Under the pieces are notes generated by a model. The model was not told where the DNA came from. It saw only the letters and a list, made by a program, of their open reading frames with translations, and searched no databases. Below are positions 6,057 to 12,558 of a DNA stretch of 13,628 nt, in pieces. Both the position numbers and the translations under genes were made by a program. Every line of letters begins with the position of its first letter. The stretch's first letter is position 1. Origin of the DNA: Pseudomonadota bacterium (lineage in GTDB: Bacteria > Pseudomonadota > Alphaproteobacteria > Rhizobiales > Hyphomicrobiaceae); contig JAEWIJ010000193.1 in NCBI GenBank assembly GCA_023387235.1, positions 1-13,628 on the forward strand. Reading direction: 5' to 3'.

Positions 6057-6485
6057 ATGCCGAAGCCCGTTACGCCGCGCCTTTGCACGGACTGCATTGC
6101 CGTCGATGCCAAGGGGCGCGTGCTGCTCATCCGGCGCGGACATCCGCCCTTCGTCGGGCACTACGCGCTGCCCGGCGGTTTCGTCGATATCGGCGAGACG
6201 GTGGACGATGCGTGCCGACGCGAGCTCATGGAGGAGACCGGCGTGAAGGCGGGTAAGCTCCATCTCGTCGGCGTGTACTCCGATCCCAAGCGCGATCCGC
6301 GCTTTCATTCAGCAGCCGTCGCGTACCTGACGCGCGTTCGCGCGCCGAAGGCCGTGGCGGGCGACGATGCCGCTGCCGTCGAGTGGATCGAGGACTGGCG
6401 GAAAGTGGACCTCGCATTCGACCACAAGATCATCCTGCGCGATGCCATGCGGCTTCTCGACAAGCTGACGGCCGCGGCCGACTAG
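6057..6485 (+). CDS. Nudix hydrolase
   Basis: A 142-aa protein with a perfect Nudix box, G-x5-E-x7-RE-L-x-EE-x-G-V, spanning Gly41-Val63. Glu47, Glu56, Glu59 and Glu60 provide the Mg2+-binding and catalytic acids. Nudix enzymes cleave nucleoside diphosphates linked to another group; the start RLCTDCIAVDAKGRVLLIRRGHPP resembles ADP-ribose pyrophosphatase or nucleotide-sanitising members, but the substrate cannot be fixed from sequence. The ATG at 6057 is used. An in-frame ATG at 6033 lies inside the repeat stem and would add eight residues of repeat-encoded sequence. The purine-rich GGGAGAGGGAGA before the start comes from the repeat's right arm, so folding of the repeat could hide the ribosome-binding site. 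Confidence 0.92.
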   Translation: MPKPVTPRLCTDCIAVDAKGRVLLIRRGHPPFVGHYALPGGFVDIGETVDDACRRELMEETGVKAGKLHLVGVYSDPKRDPRFHSAAVAYLTRVRAPKAVAGDDAAAVEWIEDWRKVDLAFDHKIILRDAMRLLDKLTAAAD

Positions 6486-6522
6486 GCGCCAACCTAACTC
6501 TGCAACAAACCTGGAAGACGTG

Positions 6523-7794
6523 ATGACCGGACACCTCCGGCCGGTGACGGCACTGTTGCTCAGTGCATCGATCCTGATGATGGGCAACGGATTGTTCGGC
6601 GTACTCGTGCCGATCCGCGCCGATCTCGAGCATTTCACGCGCTACGACATCGGCGCGATGGGCTCGTTTCACTTCGCGGGCCTGATGATCGGCTGCCTGC
6701 TCTGGCCGCGCGTCATCGGCACCGTTGGCCACATCCGCGCCTTTGCCGCGCTGACGGCATTGGCAACGATGACGCCGCTCTTGCACGCCATGTGGACGCA
6801 GCCGTGGGTCTGGTGGGGGCTGAGAGCGATCAACGGGCTCGTGTTCGCGGGCCTGTTCATGATCATCGAGAGCTGGCTGACGGGGGCATCCGTCCCCGAA
6901 AACCGCGGGCGCGTCCTCGGCGCCTATGCGATGACCAACCTGACGGTGGTCACCGTCGGGATGCAGCTCATATCCGCCGGCCAGCCGACGAGCTTCGAGC
7001 TCTTCTCGCTCGTCGCGATCCTCTATTCGCTCGCCGCCGTTCCCATCGCGCTGACGCCGCGAAGCGCGCCGCAGCCGCCGCCGCGCGCCAAGATGCGGCT
7101 CGGATGGCTGGTCACGGTGTCGCCGGCCGCCGTCTTCGGCTGCTTTGCTGCGGGTCTCGTCAACTCGGCCTTCTGGACGTTCTCGCCGCTCTTTGCGCAG
7201 GGTGCGGGGCTGTCGGTGCGCGATACGGCATTCTTCATGTCGCTCGCCGTGCTCGGCGGTGCCGTCAGCCAGTGGCCGATCGGGCGGCTTTCCGATCAGT
7301 TCGGACGACGCGCCGTCGCGATCGTCGTGTGCACCATCGCGTCCGCGGGCGGCGTCGCGCTGTACGCCATGTCGAGCGCGGGCACGGCTGCGTTGTTCGT
7401 TCTCGCCGTGCTCTACGGCAGCATGGCGTTCACCGTCTACACGCTGTGCGTCGCGCACGCGAACGACCTCGTGCACAGGAAGCGCGCTGTCGAGGTGTCG
7501 AGCGGGCTTCTGCTGGTCTTCTCGGCGGGCGCGATCCTCGGTCCGATGATCGCATCCGCCATGATGCAGACCTTCGGATTTGGCGGCCTCTATCTTCACA
7601 CGGCCATGGCTCATGCGAGCATCGCGCTCGTCATGCTCTTGCGCGTCGGGATTCGTCCGAAGCCGCCGATGCAGCGCACCGAGCCGTTCGTCATCGTGCC
7701 CAAGACCACGCCCGCCGTCTTCGAGCTCGATCCGCGCGGAGAGCCTTCAGCCGAGACGCAGGATGAAGCGGCAGTGGCCGCGCCGCCGCGCTAG
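6523..7794 (+). CDS. MFS transporter, YcaD-like
   Basis: A 423-aa inner-membrane transporter with about 12 hydrophobic helices in two halves, the standard size for the major facilitator superfamily. The second-half motif A is visible as GRLSDQFGRR (residues 254-263). The overall pattern, including an ESWL/NRGRxLGAY segment after the fourth helix, QWPIGRL before motif A and LLRxGxxPKP at the end, resembles E. coli YcaD, whose substrate is unknown. The last 35 residues form a proline-, glutamate- and alanine-rich cytoplasmic tail. The ATG at 6523 has GGAAG 5 bp upstream, and a GTG directly before it is an alternative. It follows the Nudix gene by 37 bp on the same strand and ends one base before the converging TSUP gene. 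Confidence 0.9.
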   Translation: MTGHLRPVTALLLSASILMMGNGLFGVLVPIRADLEHFTRYDIGAMGSFHFAGLMIGCLLWPRVIGTVGHIRAFAALTALATMTPLLHAMWTQPWVWWGLRAINGLVFAGLFMIIESWLTGASVPENRGRVLGAYAMTNLTVVTVGMQLISAGQPTSFELFSLVAILYSLAAVPIALTPRSAPQPPPRAKMRLGWLVTVSPAAVFGCFAAGLVNSAFWTFSPLFAQGAGLSVRDTAFFMSLAVLGGAVSQWPIGRLSDQFGRRAVAIVVCTIASAGGVALYAMSSAGTAALFVLAVLYGSMAFTVYTLCVAHANDLVHRKRAVEVSSGLLLVFSAGAILGPMIASAMMQTFGFGGLYLHTAMAHASIALVMLLRVGIRPKPPMQRTEPFVIVPKTTPAVFELDPRGEPSAETQDEAAVAAPPR

Positions 7795-7795
7795 C

Positions 7796-8527
7796 TCAGA
7801 GGCTCGACCAGAGCAGCGTGAGGCCGGCGACGAGCAGGATCGCCAGAACGAGGCGGTCGAAGCGGTGATCGTCGAGGCGGTGATAGATGCGCTGCCCGAT
7901 CCAGGCGCCGAGGAGCGTGCCGGGGAGCGCGAACAGAACCGCGCGGCCAAGCTCCGCCGTCACGAGACCCGCGGCCGCGTGCACCATGAGCGACACGGTG
8001 AGGATAGTGAGATTGAAACCCTGGAAGACGGCGCGGCGCGCGTCCTTGCCCCAGCGGCGCAGGCTGGCCCAGATCGTCGGCAGAGGACCCGAAAGCCCCG
8101 CAAGCCCGCCGAGAATGCCGCCCGCAAATCCGACGATGCCGTCCGCGATGCGCCCGCCGCCCTGGACGCTCGGACGGATGCTGCCGAGCAGCATGATCGA
8201 GCAATAGATCGTGACGACGATGCCGATGCCGAGCTTCACGGTCTGAACCGAGACGACGAGGAGCAGCCACGTGCCGATCGGGATGCCGATGAGCCCGCCG
8301 ATGAGGAACGGCGCGAGGCGGCGCCAGTCGAGGGCGTGCCAGATCATGGGCAGGGATTGGATCTGGGCGACGATCGAGCAGACGATCACGAGTGTCGCCG
8401 CGACCGTGACCGGTAAGGCGTGCAACCACAGCACGAGCGCCGTCATGCCCGTGCCGAAGCCCGTGAGGCCGCTCACGAAGCCGCCCGCGAAGGCGCCGGC
8501 GATGATGAACAGGACGTCCGCAGTCAT
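7796..8527 (-). CDS. TauE/SafE (TSUP) family permease, possible sulfite or sulfonate exporter
   Basis: A 243-aa integral membrane protein with 7-8 hydrophobic segments. The duplicated TSUP signature is seen as AFAGGFVSGLTGFGTGM near residues 12-28 and GFAGGILGGLAGLSGP at 133-148. TSUP proteins move sulfite, sulfoacetate, thiosulfate or other small anions across the inner membrane. sHdr oxidation ends in cytoplasmic sulfite, which must be oxidised or exported, so a sulfite exporter would fit the neighbourhood. However, the gene is on the opposite strand, 3 kb from the shdr genes, and the substrate is inferred. The ATG at 8527 leads straight into the first membrane helix; upstream lies a 176-bp spacer. 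Its stop faces the MFS stop with one base between. Confidence 0.9.
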   Translation of the reverse strand: MTADVLFIIAGAFAGGFVSGLTGFGTGMTALVLWLHALPVTVAATLVIVCSIVAQIQSLPMIWHALDWRRLAPFLIGGLIGIPIGTWLLLVVSVQTVKLGIGIVVTIYCSIMLLGSIRPSVQGGGRIADGIVGFAGGILGGLAGLSGPLPTIWASLRRWGKDARRAVFQGFNLTILTVSLMVHAAAGLVTAELGRAVLFALPGTLLGAWIGQRIYHRLDDHRFDRLVLAILLVAGLTLLWSSL

Positions 8528-8597
8528 GAGGTGCCCGCCGCGTGGTGGGATGAGACATCAGCGGGCATGGCCGCCGTGGAACAGGCTGGGAGCGAGG

Positions 8598-8621
8598 GAT
8601 CGGCGCGCTTGATCGGCGCGC
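8598..8621. repeat. 11-bp direct repeat upstream of the TSUP gene
   Basis: GATCGGCGCGC occurs at 8598-8608 and again at 8611-8621, separated by TT. It lies in the 176-bp spacer (8528-8703) between the TSUP start and the quinone oxidoreductase stop. The second copy runs into a GGCGCGCC palindrome. The placement about 70-95 bp before the TSUP start would suit an operator, but a chance GC-rich duplication is equally possible. I found no confident promoter or terminator elsewhere in this spacer. Confidence 0.45.
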
Positions 8622-8703
8622 CTCCTCCGTGTGGCGGTCCCTGCCATAGCACAGTGCCGAACAGGTCCGGTATGTGACTGCTGGCGGGGGCTAGCAATAT
8701 CCT

Positions 8704-9678
8704 TCAGAGCTCGACGATCAGCTTGCCGCTGACCTGCCGCTTGTCGAGGGCCATGATGGCCTCGCCGATGCGCGCGAGCGGGTAGGTTGCGTGCACGTGC
8801 GGTTTGAGGCGGCCCTCGGCGCACCATTGCAGCACTTCGATCATGTTGGCGCGATGCTGCTCGGGCTCGCGCATGATCATCTCGCCCCAGAAGACGCCGA
8901 TGGCGGCGGCATTCTTGAGCAGGAAGAGATTGAGCGGGATTTTGGGGATCGCGCCCGCGGCAAAGCCGATCACGAGCAGGCGCCCGCCCCAGGCGATGGA
9001 GCGCAGCGCCGCCTCCGAGTAGTCGCCGCCGACGCAGTCGTAGACGACGTCGACGCCTTTCCCGCCCGTCAGCTCGCGCAAGCCGGTTTTGAGATCGGTG
9101 GTCGCATAGTTCAGCAGATCGTCGGCGCCATGATCACGGCAGATGGCGAGCTTCTCATCGCTCGATGCGACGGCGATCACGCGCGCGCCCATGAGCTTGG
9201 CGATCTCTACGGCCGCGAGACCGGCGCCACCCGACGCGCCGAGCACGGCGACACTCTCGCCGGCTTTCAAACCACCGCGGTCCTTGAGGCCGTGCATGGC
9301 CGTGCCGTAGGTCACGCTGATGCCCGCGGCTGCCGCATCGCTCACGCCATCGGGGACGGGGATCATGAGCTTGGCCGGCACCGCGACCTTCTCGCGCGCG
9401 CCACCCCAGGCGATATAGCCGCACACGCGCTGGCCGGGCTTCAGGTCGCCGGCTTCGGTGCCCACGGTCTCCACCACGCCCGCGATCTCGGCCGCCGGCG
9501 AGAAGGGAAGGTCCGGCTTGAACTGGTATTTTCCGCGCGTGATCAATGTATCGAGGAAGTTGAGGGCCGCCGCATGGACCCGCACCACGACCTCGCCGGA
9601 AGCAGGCGTCGGATCGGCGATGTCCTCGATCGTGATTGTCTCGGGCCCGTCCAGCGACTTGCACAGGGCGGCCTTCAT
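8704..9678 (-). CDS. Zinc-independent MDR-family NAD(P)H:quinone oxidoreductase
   Basis: A 324-aa member of the medium-chain dehydrogenase/reductase family, quinone oxidoreductase branch. The N-terminal GroES-like domain contains AALNFLDTLITRGKYQ (residues 37-52), and the nucleotide-binding Rossmann domain has GASGGAG at 147-153 followed by VAVLGASG-type strands. The zinc-ligand cysteines of alcohol dehydrogenases are absent. Such enzymes reduce quinones or the activated double bonds of enones, enoyl thioesters or haloacrylates using NADPH; the exact substrate is unclear. The start at 9678 is set by a strong Shine-Dalgarno sequence at 9683-9691; a longer frame starting at 9708 would put this site inside the coding region. 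It is divergent from the SPOUT methyltransferase. Confidence 0.92.
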   Translation of the reverse strand: MKAALCKSLDGPETITIEDIADPTPASGEVVVRVHAAALNFLDTLITRGKYQFKPDLPFSPAAEIAGVVETVGTEAGDLKPGQRVCGYIAWGGAREKVAVPAKLMIPVPDGVSDAAAAGISVTYGTAMHGLKDRGGLKAGESVAVLGASGGAGLAAVEIAKLMGARVIAVASSDEKLAICRDHGADDLLNYATTDLKTGLRELTGGKGVDVVYDCVGGDYSEAALRSIAWGGRLLVIGFAAGAIPKIPLNLFLLKNAAAIGVFWGEMIMREPEQHRANMIEVLQWCAEGRLKPHVHATYPLARIGEAIMALDKRQVSGKLIVEL

Positions 9679-9682
9679 GTGA

Positions 9683-9691
9683 CACCTCCTC
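9683..9691 (-). promoter_or_regulatory. Strong ribosome-binding site fixing the quinone oxidoreductase start
   Basis: On the minus strand the sequence reads GAGGAGGTG, with AGGAGG six bases before the ATG at 9678. It is a near-perfect match to the anti-Shine-Dalgarno sequence and decides for the 324-aa form. Confidence 0.85.
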
Positions 9692-9734
9692 AGCGACGAG
9701 ACCTGCATGCCCTCCGAACGGGAGTGCCCAGACT

Positions 9735-10292
9735 ATGAGTACGGTTCCGGCCAAGCCCGTCAACCGCGGCTACTTCGCCATTGGTGCCGAGCGCATATCC
9801 AAAAGCCTGAACGTCGGCAACCTCATGCGCTCGGCGCACGGTTTCGGCGCGAGCTTCACGTTCACCGTCGGCGCCACCTATCAGGCGCGCGAGGCGGCCG
9901 CCGATACCTCGAAAGGCATCCAGCACCTGCCGCACTACAACTGGGCAAGCCTCGATGACATGGCGCTCCCGCAGGGCTGCCGGCTGGTCGGTATCGAGCT
10001 GATCGAGGAGGCCGTCGACCTGCCGAGCTTCCGCCATCCGCTGCGCGCGGCCTACGTGCTCGGCCCGGAGCGGGGATCGCTTTCGCCTCAGATGCTTGCG
10101 CGTTGCGACTACACCGTCAAAATACCGACGAGCTTCTGTATCAACGTTGCCATGGCGGGGGCCATCGTCATGTATGATCGCGTACGTTCGCTTGGCCGAT
10201 TCGCGGCGCGGCCCGTGAGCGAAGGCGGGCCGGTGACCGGCCTCGAGCCTCATGTGCAAGGCGGGCGCGTGATGCGCCGGACGGAACAATAG
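9735..10292 (+). CDS. SPOUT-class (TrmH/SpoU family) RNA 2'-O-methyltransferase
   Basis: A 185-aa protein with the three motifs of TrmH/SpoU methyltransferases. Motif 1 is NVGNLMRSAHGFGA (residues 26-39, catalytic Arg32), motif 2 is LGPERGSL (109-116), and motif 3 is IPTSFCINVAMAGAIV (130-145). The trefoil-knot fold binds SAM and methylates the ribose 2'-OH of tRNA or rRNA. No N-terminal substrate-binding extension is seen, so it resembles short TrmL-like members; the target nucleotide cannot be told. A Phe-Cys pair in motif 3 replaces the more usual Leu/Ser-Asn residues. The ATG at 9735 follows a GGGAG 10 bp upstream. Its leader is only 56 bp from the divergent quinone oxidoreductase start. 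Confidence 0.9.
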   Translation: MSTVPAKPVNRGYFAIGAERISKSLNVGNLMRSAHGFGASFTFTVGATYQAREAAADTSKGIQHLPHYNWASLDDMALPQGCRLVGIELIEEAVDLPSFRHPLRAAYVLGPERGSLSPQMLARCDYTVKIPTSFCINVAMAGAIVMYDRVRSLGRFAARPVSEGGPVTGLEPHVQGGRVMRRTEQ

Positions 10293-10353
10293 CCGCGCGG
10301 CGGACGCTATGCGACGGAGGACCGCCGCCAAGAGAATGGAGACGAGCAGGCTC

Positions 10354-10884
10354 ATGTCATATCGGGGATGGACGCGCGCGACGGCATTGCGCGCCGGGGG
10401 TGTGATCGCGCTGGTGGCGCTTGCCGGCAGTGGGGCGCTCGCGCAGACCGTCAAATCCATCGGCACTTTTTCGAGCTGGACGGCTTTCACGCATGGCGAG
10501 GGCGGAAGCCTGCTGTGCTTCGCGACCGCGCAGCCGACCAAGCAGGAGCCGACGGGCGCCAAGCGCAGCCCCGCCTTCGTCTACGTATCGAGCTGGCCGA
10601 AGGACGGCGTGAAGGCGGAGGTCAGCGTGCGCGTCGGCTATCCGCTCAAGGGCGGCAGCGACGTCACGATGTCCGTCGGCAATGCGGAATTCAAACTCTT
10701 CGCGCACGGGGATCGCGCTTATATCGCCGACGCGGGCGAGGAGCTGAAGCTCATCGAGGCCATGCGCAGGGGCTCGACGATGACGATCGTCGGCACATCC
10801 GAGCGCGGCACGACGACGACCGATACCTATTCGCTCGCCGGCATCACGCAAGCCCTGCAGGCCGTCACGACGGGCTGTAAGTAG
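10354..10884 (+). CDS. Invasion-associated locus B (IalB) family exported protein
   Basis: A 176-aa secreted protein. An N-terminal signal peptide has a basic start (YRGWTRATALR) and a hydrophobic core (VIALVALAG), with likely cleavage after ALA at residue 30. The mature part has the IalB-family pattern: SWTAF, LLCFATAQPTKQEP, FVYVSSWP, then TDTYSL near the end, with cysteines in LLCFA and the final TGCK that could form a disulfide. The family is named after a Bartonella invasion locus, but most Hyphomicrobiales members are periplasmic proteins of unknown function in free-living bacteria. The ATG at 10354 gives the cleanest signal peptide; in-frame ATGs at 10336 and 10309 are possible. It follows the RNA methyltransferase by 61 bp and ends one base before the converging ccmG stop. 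Confidence 0.85.
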   Translation: MSYRGWTRATALRAGGVIALVALAGSGALAQTVKSIGTFSSWTAFTHGEGGSLLCFATAQPTKQEPTGAKRSPAFVYVSSWPKDGVKAEVSVRVGYPLKGGSDVTMSVGNAEFKLFAHGDRAYIADAGEELKLIEAMRRGSTMTIVGTSERGTTTTDTYSLAGITQALQAVTTGCK

Positions 10885-10885
10885 G

Positions 10886-11491
10886 CTACGATTTCGGCTT
10901 CTCGGCCTTGAGGCGCGCGATCGTCGGCAGCAGCGTCCGGGTGAGTGCGTCGGGCGAGATCGGGCCGACGTGCTTGTAGGCAATGCGGCCCGCGCGATCG
11001 ATGATGAAGGTCTCGGGCATCCCGTAAACGCCCCACTCGATGGCCGTGCGCCCCGTCGTGTCGGCGCCGATGGCGGCGAAGGGATTGCCGTAGCGGCTGA
11101 GGAAGCGGCGCGCGTTGACGGCGGCATCCTTGTAGTTCACGCCGACAACGGGAACCGTCCGCGCAAGCTCGGTGAGCAAAGGATGCTCCTCGACACATGG
11201 GCCGCACCACGACGCCCAGAAATTCACGACCGTGACCTCACCCTTCTGCAGGAAGTCGGGCGTGAGCAGCGGCGCGGCACGTCCGCCATCCTGCAGACCT
11301 TCGATCGCCGTGAGCGCGAGAGCCGGGGCAGGCTTGCCGATCAGTGCCGAGGGAAGCTTTGCGGGATCGCCCTTGGTGAGGGCGAAGGCGAACATCACGG
11401 CCATGGCGCCGAACAGCATCAGCGGCACCAGAATGAGCAGCGGGCGCCGGCGGGGCGGTGCGGGCGGCGCGTCGGTCGCGTGATCCGTCAT
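10886..11491 (-). CDS. ccmG: CcmG/DsbE, membrane-anchored thioredoxin-like protein for cytochrome c maturation
   Basis: A 201-aa protein with a basic N-terminus, one membrane anchor (about residues 18-38) and a periplasmic thioredoxin-like domain. The active site is WCGPC at residues 95-99 and the conserved cis-proline is Pro159 in GVYGMPETF, a segment typical of CcmG. It reduces the haem-binding cysteines of apocytochrome c before haem ligation. The start overlaps the ccmD stop (ATGA at 11488-11491), so the two are translationally coupled. Length and motifs match the family, with nothing missing. Confidence 0.95.
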   Translation of the reverse strand: MTDHATDAPPAPPRRRPLLILVPLMLFGAMAVMFAFALTKGDPAKLPSALIGKPAPALALTAIEGLQDGGRAAPLLTPDFLQKGEVTVVNFWASWCGPCVEEHPLLTELARTVPVVGVNYKDAAVNARRFLSRYGNPFAAIGADTTGRTAIEWGVYGMPETFIIDRAGRIAYKHVGPISPDALTRTLLPTIARLKAEKPKS

Positions 11492-11664
11492 CGTGCAGCG
11501 TCTCCGGCATGCGAGCGACGCCGCACGCCGCGTGCTTCGAGCGCTTCGAGCGCGCGCTGGTAGCGGCGGCCGTCGAAGACCAGCCAGGCGACGAGCGCGA
11601 GCATGACGATCGCCACGACGGCGTAGGACGCGATGATGAAGGCAGCGTGCGGTCCGAGATCCAT
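11488..11664 (-). CDS. ccmD: CcmD, small haem-exporter membrane protein
   Basis: A 58-aa protein with a single membrane helix (about residues 9-29, FIIASYAVVAIVMLALVAWLVF), a GRRYQRALEALEARG amphipathic segment and a basic tail. MDLGPHAAFI at the N-terminus is the usual start of alphaproteobacterial CcmD. CcmD helps release holo-CcmE from the CcmABCD complex. The ATG at 11664 is preferred because the AAGGG lies at proper distance; an ATG at 11673 would overlap the ccmC stop and add three residues with the purine run directly adjacent. It lies between ccmC and ccmG. Confidence 0.9.
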   Translation of the reverse strand: MDLGPHAAFIIASYAVVAIVMLALVAWLVFDGRRYQRALEALEARGVRRRSHAGDAAR

Positions 11665-11669
11665 GACGA

Positions 11670-12455
11670 TCATCCCTTCGCGCCGGCTGGAACGCTGCTG
11701 CCGGCCCGGTTCACCTCGGCGAGCGTCAGCGCTTTTACCCGGCGGCGCAGGATCTCGTTGCGCATGGCCTTGAGGTGCATGGCGATGAACGCGAGCGTGA
11801 AACCCGCCGCCATGACGAGCAGCGGTACCAGGATCGACGGGTGAATGCTCGGGCCGCCGACGCGCAGCACGCTCGCGGGCTGATGCAGCGTATTCCACCA
11901 GTCGACCGAGAACTTGATGATCGGAAGAATGACGACGCCGACGAGCGCGAGGATGGCGGTCAGCTTGCCGGCGAGCGCCTCGTCGTCGAGCGAGGATCTG
12001 AGCGCCATGAGCCCGAGATAGAGAAAGAACAGGATCAACACCGAGGTCAGCCGCGCATCCCACACCCAGTAGGCGCCCCACATGGGCCGGCCCCAGAGCG
12101 CGCCGGTAACGAGCGCGAGGAACGTGAATGCGGCACCGAGCGGCACTGCGGCCTTTGCCGAGACATCGGCGAGCGGATGGCGGAAGACGAGCAACCCGAA
12201 GCTCGAGATCGCGACCAGCAGATATCCGCCCATGGCGAGCCATGCCGAGGGCACGTGGATGAACATGATCTTGACCGTGTGGCCCTGCTGGTAGTCCGGT
12301 GGCGCGGAGAAGAATGCCAGATAGAGGCCGATGGCGATCAGCGCAGCCGCGAGCCCGCCGACCCACGGAATCAGCGCCGCGCTCAGCGACATGAACCGCG
12401 TCGGATTGGCGAGGCGGCTCGTCAGGTTCTGAGCATTACTGGCGCTCGTCTGCAT
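11670..12455 (-). CDS. ccmC: CcmC, haem-handling membrane protein of cytochrome c maturation
   Basis: A 261-aa inner-membrane protein with about six helices. The tryptophan-rich haem-binding motif WGAYWVWDARLT is at residues 126-137. The two haem-ligand histidines are His67 in FIHVPSAW and His191 in LHQPAS. CcmC transfers haem to the chaperone CcmE. The N-terminus is about 15 residues longer than in short homologues. The start at 12455 is followed directly by ccmD and ccmG, while ccmA and ccmB, often just upstream of ccmC, are not in this window. A 103-bp leader with a hairpin separates it from the next gene on the same strand. Confidence 0.95.
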   Translation of the reverse strand: MQTSASNAQNLTSRLANPTRFMSLSAALIPWVGGLAAALIAIGLYLAFFSAPPDYQQGHTVKIMFIHVPSAWLAMGGYLLVAISSFGLLVFRHPLADVSAKAAVPLGAAFTFLALVTGALWGRPMWGAYWVWDARLTSVLILFFLYLGLMALRSSLDDEALAGKLTAILALVGVVILPIIKFSVDWWNTLHQPASVLRVGGPSIHPSILVPLLVMAAGFTLAFIAMHLKAMRNEILRRRVKALTLAEVNRAGSSVPAGAKG

Positions 12456-12472
12456 GCCAACGACCTCAATTG

Positions 12473-12499
12473 AGTTGCTCCGCCGGGGCTAAAGCAACT
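12473..12499 (-). promoter_or_regulatory. Hairpin in the ccmC leader
   Basis: A perfect 7-bp inverted repeat (AGTTGCT at 12473-12479, AGCAACT at 12493-12499) with a 13-nt GC-rich loop sits 17 bp before the ccmC start. Next to it, TTTGG and CCAAA (12499-12510) form a second, shorter inverted repeat. No T-run follows on either strand, so a classical terminator is unlikely. An operator or leader structure near the ccmC ribosome-binding site is possible. Confidence 0.5.
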
Positions 12500-12558
12500 T
12501 TGGACCCAAAATGCGACGTTGAGCACGCGAGGTGTGCGCGCGGCCTGAGATGCTCGCC

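Noticed and set aside
6430..7614. 394-aa antisense frame opposite the MFS gene
   Set aside because: Its product is a low-complexity Arg/Glu/His-rich sequence, typical for the reverse of a GC-rich membrane-protein gene.
7580..8416. Plus-strand frame running from the MFS end into the TSUP gene
   Set aside because: It is charged, repetitive sequence, out of frame with MFS and opposite to a clear membrane protein.
8791..9738. 315-aa frame opposite the quinone oxidoreductase
   Set aside because: It lacks a recognisable fold and covers a gene with clear family motifs and a strong ribosome-binding site on the other strand.
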